Assembly (NCBI GenBank): GCA_900318815.1
Contig: ONMA01000010.1
Span: forward strand, 124,001 to 188,000
Direction of reading: 5' to 3'
Length of the DNA: 64,000 bases
Origin: an uncultured Prevotellaceae bacterium
GTDB taxonomy: Bacteria > Bacteroidota > Bacteroidia > Bacteroidales > Bacteroidaceae
Shown: positions 8,490 through 16,605 of the stretch, one piece after another
Position numbering within the stretch: position 1 is the first letter of the stretch
Layout of the letters: each line of letters starts with the position of its first letter
Notes under the pieces: model-generated
Seen by the model: the letters and a program-made list of their open reading frames with translations, nothing else
The model's database searches: none
What the model was told of the DNA's origin: nothing
Translations under genes and position numbers: made by a program

Positions 8490-9455
8490 ATGAAGCATCT
8501 CCAGAACAGGATTGCCGAAAGCACTCTCGTCCTCCCCGTCACTGCCATCTTCACCCTCGTGGTGTGGTTGCTCTCAGGGCTTGTCTCTCATGGCTGGTGG
8601 CTGCAGCTCCTCCTCTTTGCAGTCACCACCTATCTCACCGTCGAGCTCAGCAACGCCAATGCGCTCTTGCGCATTCGCTCGCGCATGGTCTCCTGTACGT
8701 TCTTGGCCTTGTCCTGTGCCACGTGCTTCCTCTTTGGTTCCCTCACGGCCATCATCGTCCAACTGTGCATCACCGTCACCACCATCATCCTCTTCCGCAC
8801 CTATCAGGACCAGCAGGCACCAGGCTTCACCTTCTATGCCTTCCTCTTCTTCGGCATCAGCAGTTTCTTCTTCGTCAAGGTGCTCTATCTCTTGCCCATT
8901 GTCTGGATCCTCATGGCCACCCACTTGCAGTCCCTCTCTTGGCGTTCATGGCTGGCTTCCTTGCTGGGCCTTGCCACTCCCTACTGGCTCGCCTTCGCCT
9001 ATTGCATGCTCAAGCAGGACTTCTCCCTCCTCTCTGTTAGAGGGGATTTGCAATCCCCGACTCTGTTAGAGGGGATTTGCAATCCCCGACTCTCCTCTCT
9101 CTCTATCCAGACATCCCTCCCTATAGGGAGGGCTTGGGTAGGCTTACTCTTTATCTTGGCCATGATGCTCTTGGGCATGGTCCATCTTTCCACTCACAGC
9201 TTCGAGGACAAGATTCGCATACGTCAGCTTTATGGTTACTTCTCCATTATGAGCATCGTGCTTGTCCTGTTGCTCTTCCTGCTGCCCCAGCACTTCGACG
9301 TATTGATGATGCTGCTCATCCTCCATGCCAGCCCTATCGTTGCCCATTACCTGACGCTTACCCACTCCCGTGCCACCAACATCATTTTCCTCCTCGCTGT
9401 CGCCATCAATCTTCTCATCACCATCTCCTCCCTTTGTCTATTGAAGGGGATTTGA
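8490..9455 (+). CDS. Polytopic inner-membrane protein of unknown function
   Basis: The 321-residue product is almost wholly hydrophobic, with about eight to ten predicted membrane segments (for example TLVLPVTAIFTLVVWLLSG, LLFAVTTYLTVELS, FLFFGISSFFFVKVLYLLP). A soluble break at about residues 175-215 (RGDLQSPTLLEGICNPRLSS) is encoded by a 29-base tandem duplication plus another palindrome, so it looks like repeat invasion rather than native loop. The start ATG lies directly after the heptamer array. I do not recognise the family. It is followed by the yqaA gene, possibly in one transcript with purD. Confidence 0.7.
   Translation: MKHLQNRIAESTLVLPVTAIFTLVVWLLSGLVSHGWWLQLLLFAVTTYLTVELSNANALLRIRSRMVSCTFLALSCATCFLFGSLTAIIVQLCITVTTIILFRTYQDQQAPGFTFYAFLFFGISSFFFVKVLYLLPIVWILMATHLQSLSWRSWLASLLGLATPYWLAFAYCMLKQDFSLLSVRGDLQSPTLLEGICNPRLSSLSIQTSLPIGRAWVGLLFILAMMLLGMVHLSTHSFEDKIRIRQLYGYFSIMSIVLVLLLFLLPQHFDVLMMLLILHASPIVAHYLTLTHSRATNIIFLLAVAINLLITISSLCLLKGI
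9032..9136. repeat. Repeat-invaded coding segment: 29-bp tandem duplication plus palindrome
   Basis: Two identical 29-base copies (9032-9060 and 9061-9089) each contain the near-palindrome GGGGATTTGCAATCCCC. A second palindrome, CCCTCCCTATAGGGAGGG, follows at about 9114-9131. A diverged relative of the first, GGGGATTTGAAATCCCC, lies at about 9447-9463 at the end of the same gene. All are read through in the membrane-protein frame. Confidence 0.9.
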
Positions 9456-9472
9456 AATCCCCGTCTCTCTAT

Positions 9473-9925
9473 ATGGACTGGTTCATCGACTTTCTTTCAA
9501 GTTATGGCTACTTAGGCATGCTGATTGCCGCATTCCTGGCTGGCAGCTTCTTCCCCTTCTCCAGCGAGGCCGTCATGGCGGCCTTGATGGCCACGGGCCT
9601 TGACCCCTGGCAGCTCATGCTTTACGGCACCATCGGCAATGTTCTCGGCTCCGTATTCAACTACTGTGTCGGGCGTATGGGCAAACTGGAATGGATTGAG
9701 AGATACCTGCACGTGAAGCAGCAAGACCTCGACAAGGCCGAACGTTTCATGGCGGGTCGAGGTGCCTGGATGGGCTTCTTCGCCTTCATCCCCGTCCTGG
9801 GCAGTGCCATCACCATCCTCTTGGGGCTCATGCGAGCCAATATCTTTATCACTTTCCTCTCAATCACTCTCGGAAAGATCTTCCGCTACCTAATTCTTAT
9901 CTATGGCGTAGGACTATTCCTGTAA
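9473..9925 (+). CDS. yqaA: YqaA/DedA-like membrane protein
   Basis: A 150-residue protein with four or so membrane segments. Recognisable features are the start FIDFLSSYGYLGMLIAAFLAGSFFPFSSE, GTIGNVLGSVFNYCVGRMGK, and a GAWMGFFAFIPVLGSA-type motif typical of the SNARE-associated/DedA superfamily, here the short YqaA branch. The family is thought to act in membrane lipid homeostasis. The frame is open for 130 codons upstream but that is the shadow of the preceding gene; ATG 9473 gives the family start. Confidence 0.85.
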   Translation: MDWFIDFLSSYGYLGMLIAAFLAGSFFPFSSEAVMAALMATGLDPWQLMLYGTIGNVLGSVFNYCVGRMGKLEWIERYLHVKQQDLDKAERFMAGRGAWMGFFAFIPVLGSAITILLGLMRANIFITFLSITLGKIFRYLILIYGVGLFL

Positions 9926-10010
9926 AGGAGGGGGTGTTTAGTTAGATATCTCCGTTGCTTTATCTAACCAAACATCCCCTCCTTTGGAGGGGCTTGGGGA
10001 GGCTCTTAGG
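9926..10010. repeat. Long imperfect hairpin plus palindrome between convergent genes
   Basis: Arms of about 23 bases pair with few mismatches (start AGGAGGGGGTGTTTAGTTAG, matching end CCCCTCCT at 9976-9983), followed by the palindrome CCCCTCCTTTGGAGGGG and GCTTGGGGAGGCT. It sits between yqaA (plus) and lpdA (minus) and could stop both transcripts, although no U-run follows. It resembles the GCTTGGG-tailed palindrome at 9114-9140. Confidence 0.75.
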
Positions 10011-10029
10011 GGCTTCTTAGGGGCTTGTC

Positions 10030-11424
10030 TCAGCTTTCTGCTGCCGCAAGGACTATCTCGCTGAGGGTGGGGTGGATGTGTATCATGTCGCGAAGCTGGG
10101 CGATGGTGGTCTTTCGGCACATCAGCACACTCACTTCCTGAATCATATCGGCTGCATGAGTACCAAAGGCATGACCGCCTATGATGCGGCCGGCACCTGG
10201 CTCGCTCAGCAATTTCAGCATACCTTCGGTCTCGTTCATGGTCAGGGCCTTCCCGTTGGCACGGTGAAAGGCCTTGCGACATTCGTAGGCTGTACCTTCG
10301 GCCTTGAGTTGGTCTTCTGTGAGTCCCACGCCTGCAGCCTCTGGATAGGTGAAGATGGCGGCGGGGATGGGAGAGAGTGAAGAGTAAAGAGTGAAGAGTG
10401 GAGAATCGGTTTCTGCGTTGCGGGAATGAAGGATGTGCCGTACTGCTACTTTTGCCTGTGCCTCGGCAGCATGGGCCAGCATCTGGCGACCATTCACGTC
10501 GCCTATGGCATAGATTCCGGGTACGGTGGTCTGCATGTGGTCATCGACCTTGATACCCGTGCGAGCATCATAGTCGAAGCCTGCCAGCTGGAAGTCGTCC
10601 GATACGCGGGGCGCACGGCCCACGGCTATCAGCACCTCGTCGACCTGAACGGTCTCTTCTTTTCCTTTCTTGTTCTGGAAGGTGACGCCCTCCGTCGTAA
10701 TGGCCGTTACGCCACACTGCATGCAGAACGTGACGCCGCGTTTCTCTAATGTCTTGCGCAGTCGCTTGGCTATGTCGCTGTCGAGGGCGGGCAGGCATTC
10801 TTTCAGGAATTCAATCACTGTTACCTGTGTGCCGAAAGCTGAAAAGATGCTGGCGAACTCCATGCCGATGACACCGGCACCGATGATACAGAGGCTCTTG
10901 GGCAGATGGTCGAGACGGAGCAGGTCGCCGCTGTCAAGGATCGGGCGCGTGACGGGTTCCTTCAGATGGAGGGTCTTGGCAACGGAGCCTGTGGCAATGA
11001 TAATATGGGGGGCGGTGTAGTGCTCTGCGACAGCTGAAACGTCGCCAGCGGGGAGGGCTTCAATGGTGTGGGCATCGAGGAAGCGGGCCCGGGCGTGTAC
11101 AAAGGTGATGTTGGGGTGGGAGAGAAGGGCTTTGATGCCGGAGCGCAGTTGTGCCAGCACCTCGTCCTTGCGGGCTACGACCTGACGGAAGTCGAAGTCG
11201 TAGCGCAGGTGCTGGAGTCCGAGCTGTTCGCTTTCCTTCAATACCTGCATCAGTTCGGCGGTGTGGGCAAAGGTCTTAGTCGGTATGCAGCCTTCATTCA
11301 GGCAGGTACCGCCCACGCCGGCACCTTCTATGATCACAACCTGCAGCCCGCTTGCGGCGGCATGCCCGGCAGCCCGATAGCCGCCGGGGCCTGCACCGAT
11401 AATAATTACGTCTGTATTAGTCAT
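10030..11424 (-). CDS. lpdA: Dihydrolipoyl dehydrogenase (glycine cleavage L-protein)
   Basis: A 464-residue FAD enzyme that reoxidises the lipoyl arm of GcvH using NAD. It has the FAD-binding IIIGAGPGGYRAAGHAA, the redox disulfide in GGTCLNEGCIPTK (Cys41, Cys46), the NAD-binding IIGAGVIGMEFASIF, GDVNGRQMLAHAA, and the C-terminal catalytic His-Glu segment HIHPTLSEI. Around residues 338-352 a segment SPLFTLYSSLSP is encoded by heptamer repeats and has no counterpart I know in the family. It ends the glycine cleavage operon and overlaps gcvPB by 8 bases. Confidence 0.95.
   Translation of the reverse strand: MTNTDVIIIGAGPGGYRAAGHAAASGLQVVIIEGAGVGGTCLNEGCIPTKTFAHTAELMQVLKESEQLGLQHLRYDFDFRQVVARKDEVLAQLRSGIKALLSHPNITFVHARARFLDAHTIEALPAGDVSAVAEHYTAPHIIIATGSVAKTLHLKEPVTRPILDSGDLLRLDHLPKSLCIIGAGVIGMEFASIFSAFGTQVTVIEFLKECLPALDSDIAKRLRKTLEKRGVTFCMQCGVTAITTEGVTFQNKKGKEETVQVDEVLIAVGRAPRVSDDFQLAGFDYDARTGIKVDDHMQTTVPGIYAIGDVNGRQMLAHAAEAQAKVAVRHILHSRNAETDSPLFTLYSSLSPIPAAIFTYPEAAGVGLTEDQLKAEGTAYECRKAFHRANGKALTMNETEGMLKLLSEPGAGRIIGGHAFGTHAADMIQEVSVLMCRKTTIAQLRDMIHIHPTLSEIVLAAAES
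10374..10412 (-). repeat. Heptamer repeat inside lpdA
   Basis: Degenerate copies of TTCACTC (seen as GAGTGAA on the plus strand) lie in frame in lpdA between the second dinucleotide-binding part and the dimerisation domain. They encode a short serine- and leucine-rich insert. Confidence 0.8.
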
Positions 11425-12826
11425 CTGTTCTCAATTGTCTATAGGTTACTACGGGATGCTTGGCGGCCAGCACGTCGTCGACGCGACCGATGGGGGTCGT
11501 GTGCGGCGCACTCTTCACCTCGTCGGGGGTTGTCCTGGCTTCCTCGGCAATCTGGCGCATCACGGCAATGAAGCCGTCGATTGTCTCCTTCGATTCGTTC
11601 TCGGTAGGCTCAATCATCAGACTCTCATGGAACAGCAGGGGGAAGTAGATGGTGGGAGCGTGATAGCCGTAGTCGAGCAGGCGCTTGGCCACGTCCATGG
11701 TGGTGACGCCCGTCGACTTGTCTTTCAGTCCGTCGAACACGAATTCATGCTTGCACAGCCCGTCGATGGGCAGTTCGTAGACATCCTTCAGTGATTCTTT
11801 GATATAGTTGGCATTGAGCGTGGCCAATGGTCCTACTTCCTTGATATGTTCGCGACCCAGCGAGAGGATATAGGCGTAGGCACGCATGACGACGGCAAAG
11901 TTACCGTGGAAGGGCGACACGGTGGGGAAGAACTCCTCAAGTCCTTTGCGCACGCCCACAGGACCGGCACCGGGGCCACCGCCGCCGTGAGGGGTGGAGA
12001 ATGTCTTGTGCAGATTGATGTGCATCACGTCGAAGCCCATGTCGCCCGGACGGCAGGCACCCAGCATGGGGTTCAGGTTGGCACCGTCGTAATACATCAG
12101 GCCTCCTACCCCGTGAACCAGTTTCTCGATGACAGGTATCTGGCGCTCGAAGAGGCCCAGCGTGTTGGGGTTGGTCATCATCATGGCTGCTATCTGCGGG
12201 CCATGCGCGGCCAGCAGCTCTTTCAGTGCATCCACGTCTACCGTTCCGTCGGCCAATGATTTCACCTCTATGATGTCCATCCCGCATACGGCTGCCGAGG
12301 CAGGATTAGTGCCGTGGGCCGAGTCGGGCACGATGACCAGCCTGCGCTGCTGGTCGTTGCGGCTCTCATGGTACTTCTTGATGACCATAAGACCCGTCAG
12401 CTCGCCATGCGCTCCGGCAAAGGGCTTCAGCGTGAAGGCGTGAAGACCGGTGAGCTGGCAGAGTGAACGACAAAGCAAGGTGCATACGGCCTCGGCGCCT
12501 CGCGTGGTCTCGGCGGGCTGCAAGGGATGCAGTCCGGCAAACTGCGGCAGGGCGGCCACCTCCTCGTTGATCTTGGGATTGTACTTCATGGTGCAGGAGC
12601 CTAATGGATAGAATCCGTTGTCAACACCGAAGTTGTTGGCCGACAAGTTGGTATAGTGGCGCACAACGGTCATTTCGTCGCACTCGGGCAGCTCCGGCTC
12701 TTGTTCGCGACAAAGCCCGGACGGCACTTCGTATTGCTCGCCGAAGCGGTTCTTCGGCAGCGAATAGCCGCGACGGCCTGGCTGTGAAAGCTCGAAAATA
12801 AGGTTTCCGTATAGTCGATTGTTCAT
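11417..12826 (-). CDS. gcvPB: Glycine dehydrogenase (decarboxylating) subunit 2
   Basis: The 469-residue C-terminal half of P-protein, split from GcvPA as in many anaerobes. The PLP lysine lies in INLHKTFSTPHGGGGPG (near residue 272). Other family motifs are GFYPLGSCTMKYNPK, FAGAHGELTGL and DSAHGTNPASAA. With GcvPA it decarboxylates glycine and passes aminomethyl to GcvH. It lies between gcvPA (15-base gap) and lpdA (overlap), all on the minus strand. Confidence 0.97.
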   Translation of the reverse strand: MNNRLYGNLIFELSQPGRRGYSLPKNRFGEQYEVPSGLCREQEPELPECDEMTVVRHYTNLSANNFGVDNGFYPLGSCTMKYNPKINEEVAALPQFAGLHPLQPAETTRGAEAVCTLLCRSLCQLTGLHAFTLKPFAGAHGELTGLMVIKKYHESRNDQQRRLVIVPDSAHGTNPASAAVCGMDIIEVKSLADGTVDVDALKELLAAHGPQIAAMMMTNPNTLGLFERQIPVIEKLVHGVGGLMYYDGANLNPMLGACRPGDMGFDVMHINLHKTFSTPHGGGGPGAGPVGVRKGLEEFFPTVSPFHGNFAVVMRAYAYILSLGREHIKEVGPLATLNANYIKESLKDVYELPIDGLCKHEFVFDGLKDKSTGVTTMDVAKRLLDYGYHAPTIYFPLLFHESLMIEPTENESKETIDGFIAVMRQIAEEARTTPDEVKSAPHTTPIGRVDDVLAAKHPVVTYRQLRTDD

Positions 12827-12841
12827 ATTTCTGATGGGGAC

Positions 12842-14182
12842 TTATTGGGGGGATTGCAACGGATGGGGTATCAGCGAGACGAGTTGGTCAATCTCTTCCT
12901 TAGTACGCTTCTCGGTGACGGCAAACATCACCTGGTCGGGAGCCACCTGAATGCCGCCGAGTATGCCGTTGGCTGTCAGATGCTGCTGCAAAGCATCGAG
13001 GTCGCCGTCGTAGCGCACGACGAACTCATTGAAGAACGGCTGGTTGTAGACCAGCGAGAAACGACCCGTGGCCAGAAGCTTGTCGCACAGATAATGGGCA
13101 CCGGCGTAGGAGAGCCGTGCAGTCTCCTTCAGCCCTTCGCATCCCATCAGCGATAGGTAGATGGTGACAAAGAGGGCCATGAGGCTCTGGTTCGAACAGA
13201 TGTTGGAGGTAGCCTTCTGACGGCGGATGTGCTGTTCGCGTGCCTGGAGCGTGAGCACAAAGGCCCGCTGCCCTCGGTTGTCAACGGTTTTGCCCACGAT
13301 GCGGCCCGGCATCTTGCGGATAAGTTTCTCGTTACAGCACATATAGCCCACGTAAGGCCCGCCAAACTGCATCGGAATGCCTAATGACTGGCCGTCGCCC
13401 ACGGCAATGTCGGCACCCCATTCGCCAGGTGTCTTCAATAGGGCGAGGTCGGCGGCCACGCTGTTCATGATGAAGAGTCCCTTTTGGGCATGGATGGCCT
13501 CGGCCACGCCGCTGTAGTCCTCAACGATACCGTAGTAGTTGGGCTGCTGAACCAGCACGGCGGCATATTCCTTGGGGTGCTGGCTCAGCTGGTCTTGCAA
13601 GCTCTGTAGGTCGGTGATGCCATCCTTCTGGGGAATCATTTCAAGGTCGATGTGACGGAAGTGGGCGTATGTCCTTACCACTTCGAGCGTCTTCGGGTCG
13701 ATGGTCTCAGATACCAGCACTCTGTTCTGCTTCTTCCCCGCCGCTACGGCCATCATCACGGCCTCGGCTGTGGCAGTGGTGCCGTCGTACATGGAGGCAT
13801 TCGAGATGTCCATGCCTGTAAGCTCGGCCATCATCGACTGATACTCGAAGATATAGTGAAGCGTGCCCTGCGAAATCTCGGCCTGGTAGGGCGTATAGCT
13901 GGTGAGGAACTCAGAACGTGAGAGCAACTGCGGAATGACCGACGGCGTGTAGTGGTCGTAGACACCGGCTCCGGCAAAGCACGTCAGCAACTGGTTCTGC
14001 GAGCCAAGCTGTTCGAAGAGCTGGCGCACCTCAAGCTCGCTCATCGCCGACGGCAACTGGTAGTCGCCCTGGAAGCGCACCTCAGAGGGCACCTCGGCAT
14101 AGAGGTCGTCCAAGCTGCTAATGCCCACCTTGGCCATCATGGCTTGCAGGTCGGCCTCGGTATGGGGGAAATACTTGTACAT
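12842..14182 (-). CDS. gcvPA: Glycine dehydrogenase (decarboxylating) subunit 1
   Basis: A 446-residue N-terminal half of P-protein. Motifs include FAGAGVYDHYTPSVI, SRSEFLTSYTPYQAEISQGT, FEYQSMMAELTGMDISNASM and YDGTTATAEAVMMA. Start chosen at the ATG giving MYKYFPHTEAD, 4 bases after the gcvH stop; the open frame extends 18 codons further but into gcvH. Confidence 0.96.
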   Translation of the reverse strand: MYKYFPHTEADLQAMMAKVGISSLDDLYAEVPSEVRFQGDYQLPSAMSELEVRQLFEQLGSQNQLLTCFAGAGVYDHYTPSVIPQLLSRSEFLTSYTPYQAEISQGTLHYIFEYQSMMAELTGMDISNASMYDGTTATAEAVMMAVAAGKKQNRVLVSETIDPKTLEVVRTYAHFRHIDLEMIPQKDGITDLQSLQDQLSQHPKEYAAVLVQQPNYYGIVEDYSGVAEAIHAQKGLFIMNSVAADLALLKTPGEWGADIAVGDGQSLGIPMQFGGPYVGYMCCNEKLIRKMPGRIVGKTVDNRGQRAFVLTLQAREQHIRRQKATSNICSNQSLMALFVTIYLSLMGCEGLKETARLSYAGAHYLCDKLLATGRFSLVYNQPFFNEFVVRYDGDLDALQQHLTANGILGGIQVAPDQVMFAVTEKRTKEEIDQLVSLIPHPLQSPQ

Positions 14183-14186
14183 AGTG

Positions 14187-14567
14187 CTACTTGTTACAGA
14201 AATCCTCATAGTCGCTGGCAGCCATGAGGTTGTCAAGTTCTTCCTTGTCGGACAACTCCACCTTGATAATCCAGTTCTCGTAGGGGTCTTGGTTGATAAG
14301 TTCGGGCTGGTCTTCCAGAGCCTCGTTCACTTCGACCACCGTTCCGCTAACGGGAGCTATCAGGTCGCTGGCAGCCTTGACGCTCTCCACGGCACCGAAC
14401 TCCTCGCCGGCCACCACCTCGTCGTCCACTTCGGGCATGTCTACATAGACCACGTTGCCTAATGCGTGCTGTGCGTAGTCAGAGATACCGATGTAGCCAT
14501 ACTCGCCTTCAATTCTCACATACTCATGCGACTCACTGTAATAGAGTCCTTCAATTACTTTTGCCAT
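14187..14567 (-). CDS. gcvH: Glycine cleavage H protein
   Basis: A 126-residue lipoyl carrier. The lipoylated lysine is Lys64 in GAVESVKAASDL; YVRIEGEYGYIGISDYAQ is the usual N-terminal hairpin. It shuttles the aminomethyl group between P- and T-proteins and is the substrate of the LplA and LpdA enzymes encoded in the same operon. Confidence 0.98.
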   Translation of the reverse strand: MAKVIEGLYYSESHEYVRIEGEYGYIGISDYAQHALGNVVYVDMPEVDDEVVAGEEFGAVESVKAASDLIAPVSGTVVEVNEALEDQPELINQDPYENWIIKVELSDKEELDNLMAASDYEDFCNK

Positions 14568-14573
14568 AGTTAT

Positions 14574-15701
14574 TTACTTTTTATAATGTTTATCATAGAA
14601 ACGTTTTTTCACAACCTTGCCGGGGAACACCTTCTTGCGAATCTGAATCTGTAAGGGTGTGTCGAGCTTGCCGTACTGGGCATCAATCAGTGCCATGCAG
14701 ACGCTCTTGTCTGAAGAGATGGTGTGATAGCCCGTGGTCACCTCGCCAATCTTCACGCCTTCTGTATTCAGCACGGCATATCCGTGGCGGGGTATGGCCT
14801 TGTCGTTCAGCTCTATGCCTACTATGCGCTGCTTCACGCCCTCGGTTTTCTGCTTCAGCAGAGCCTCCTTGCCTATAAAGTCCTCTTTTTCGAACTTACA
14901 GAACATGCCAAGACCCGCCATGACGGGCGTGATGTCGGCACTCAGCTCGTCGCCATAGAGCGGCAGGCCCACCTCGAAGCGCAGCGTGTCGCGGCAGCCC
15001 AGTCCGCAGGGCTTGCAGCGTCCGCTGGCTATGAGCTTGTCCCAGCATGCACGGATGTAATCGTGCGAGGCGTAGATTTCGAAGCCGTCCTCGCCGGTGT
15101 AGCCTGTGCGGCTGATGAGAGCCCCCCCTACGGCCCCCAAGGGGGCTTCTATAGTTTCCCCCTCGGGGGAAGAAAGGGGGGCTGCTGTGTAGAATTTTAA
15201 TTCCTTGCAGGCCAGTCCTAACACCTCTTCGACCACCGCCTCGGCCTCGGGACCCTGCACGGCCAACTGTCCATACTGCTCGGAAACGTTCTGCAAGTCC
15301 ATGTCGAAGCCTTTGGCCTGATCCTGCATCCAAGCCCAGTCCTTATCGATATTGGCGGCATTGATAACCAGAAAGAAGTCGCCCTCGCCCATCTTGTAGA
15401 CCAACAGGTCGTCTACGGTGCCGCCGTTCTCATAGCACATCATGCCGTAGAACACCTTGCCGACGGTAGCCCCCGCAATGTCGTTGGTAAATATATGCTG
15501 TACGTAGCGTTCTGCATCACGGCCACGGACGGTTACTTCGCCCATGTGGCTCACGTCGAACACGCCGCACTTGGTGCGCACAGCCTGATGCTCGTCGGTG
15601 ATATTGCTATACTGGATAGGCATTTCAAATCCTGCAAAGGGCGACATCAGTGCCCCCATTGCCACGTGTTTGTCATAGAGACAGGTTTTCTTGTTTTCCA
15701 T
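14574..15701 (-). CDS. gcvT: Aminomethyltransferase (T-protein) with repeat-encoded insert
   Basis: A 375-residue folate-dependent enzyme that releases ammonia from aminomethyl-GcvH and forms methylene-tetrahydrofolate. Family motifs: MPIQYSNITDEHQAVR, GVFDVSHMGEV, ISRTGYTGEDGFEIY, LGCRDTLRFEVGLPLYG. Between KELKFYT and ALISRTGY lies an insert of about 24 residues (PLSSPEGETIEAPLGAVGGA) encoded by a GC-rich palindrome at 15119-15184. The strand that follows, with its RTGYTGEDG loop, normally comes right after a short turn, so the insert probably forms a surface loop. The rest of the enzyme looks intact. Confidence 0.95.
   Translation of the reverse strand: MENKKTCLYDKHVAMGALMSPFAGFEMPIQYSNITDEHQAVRTKCGVFDVSHMGEVTVRGRDAERYVQHIFTNDIAGATVGKVFYGMMCYENGGTVDDLLVYKMGEGDFFLVINAANIDKDWAWMQDQAKGFDMDLQNVSEQYGQLAVQGPEAEAVVEEVLGLACKELKFYTAAPLSSPEGETIEAPLGAVGGALISRTGYTGEDGFEIYASHDYIRACWDKLIASGRCKPCGLGCRDTLRFEVGLPLYGDELSADITPVMAGLGMFCKFEKEDFIGKEALLKQKTEGVKQRIVGIELNDKAIPRHGYAVLNTEGVKIGEVTTGYHTISSDKSVCMALIDAQYGKLDTPLQIQIRKKVFPGKVVKKRFYDKHYKK
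15119..15184. repeat. GC-rich palindromic element inside gcvT
   Basis: The plus strand reads GCCCCCCCTACGGCCCCC, then AGGGGGCTTCTATAG, then CCCCCTCGGGGG and AAGGGGGGCT. The first 32 bases match, with one difference, the left arm of the inverted repeat at 18475-18506. The element is in frame in gcvT and encodes EAPLGAVGGA, nearly the same peptide as [10 protein letters not shown] in the dxs tail. Confidence 0.9.
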
Positions 15702-15708
15702 TGATACG

Positions 15709-16443
15709 CTATATTAAATTGATGAATTCCTCTTTCAGATAGGTCTGCTCTTGCAGTTCAATGGCGGTCACGTCGCTGGCGGTGAGCATGAACTCGCCCT
15801 CGCAGAGTGTCGTGCGGATGAAGGTCTTCAGTTCGCCAAGACTTTGAGGGATATAGTCCTTCAGCAGGGTAATCCGCTGGCGCACACTCTGAATGCCTTT
15901 CGACTGCAGTTTCTCCTGACTTGGGGTGATGGCATGCTGAATATGCTCCATATTCGTGTCGTAGAGCAGGGTGGCATGCACGATGCTATGGCCCGGCAGA
16001 TGATAGCATGCCGTGCCGCTCACCTTGCGGTTGCCAATCAATATGTCGTTGTGAGTGGTGCTTGTGGCTTCAACCCCGAGCTTCCGTAATACCAACAGAA
16101 GCATGCCTATAAAGCGGTTGAAGGCCAGGTTCACGTTCTCCTCGCGCGTTACGAAGGAGAGCATCAGGTTTTGTTCGTCGGCATAGACGCAGCCGCCTCC
16201 GCTCTTGCGCCGGTACATCTCAATGCCGTGGCGGCGGCAATACGCCACGTTCACCTCGCTTTCCATCATCTGGTTGCGCCCGAAGATAACGCTGGGGCGC
16301 ACCTGCCACATAAAGAACATGTCGGCCTCGTCAACATGGCGGGCAACGTATTCTTCCATGGCTAAATAGAACGACAGCCGTCTTGCGCAAGCAAGCGGCA
16401 CAGTGCCAGGCAGTGGTTCTTTGGGCAGCGTAATGTACTTCAT
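15709..16443 (-). CDS. lplA: Lipoate-protein ligase A family protein
   Basis: A 244-residue member of the biotin/lipoate ligase fold. The motifs MWQVRPSVIFGRNQ, RRKSGGGCVYADEQN (lipoyl-AMP binding) and a lysine in ILIGNRKVSGTACYH fit LplA. It would attach lipoate to GcvH, which explains its place as first gene of the glycine cleavage operon. The C-terminal accessory domain of long LplA proteins is short. A scavenging ligase is more likely than a LipB transferase because of the RKSGGG motif. Confidence 0.88.
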   Translation of the reverse strand: MKYITLPKEPLPGTVPLACARRLSFYLAMEEYVARHVDEADMFFMWQVRPSVIFGRNQMMESEVNVAYCRRHGIEMYRRKSGGGCVYADEQNLMLSFVTREENVNLAFNRFIGMLLLVLRKLGVEATSTTHNDILIGNRKVSGTACYHLPGHSIVHATLLYDTNMEHIQHAITPSQEKLQSKGIQSVRQRITLLKDYIPQSLGELKTFIRTTLCEGEFMLTASDVTAIELQEQTYLKEEFINLI

Positions 16444-16473
16444 ACCATTTCAGGTTAGCGGCGGTTTTGCTTG

Positions 16474-16504
16474 CAAATATATGAAAAATTATGTAAGTAC
16501 CAAA
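16474..16504 (-). promoter_or_regulatory. Promoter of the glycine cleavage operon
   Basis: On the minus strand TTTG (complement of 16501-16504), 19 bases, and TATATTTG (complement of 16474-16481) match the Bacteroidota -33/-7 promoter exactly. It lies about 30 bases before the lplA start and back to back with the dxs promoter. Confidence 0.85.
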
Positions 16505-16533
16505 AGATTTATTGAGATTTTTTCGATATTCTC

Positions 16534-16564
16534 TTTGCCGTCTACACTTTTTGTCGTAACTTTG
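16534..16564 (+). promoter_or_regulatory. Promoter of dxs
   Basis: TTTG (16534-16537), 19 bases, then TAACTTTG (16557-16564) is an exact consensus promoter. The expected transcript starts about 35 bases before the dxs ATG. Confidence 0.85.
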
Positions 16565-16605
16565 TACCCCCAAATGATTAAATCTGAATTGTGGAAACAA
16601 ACAAG

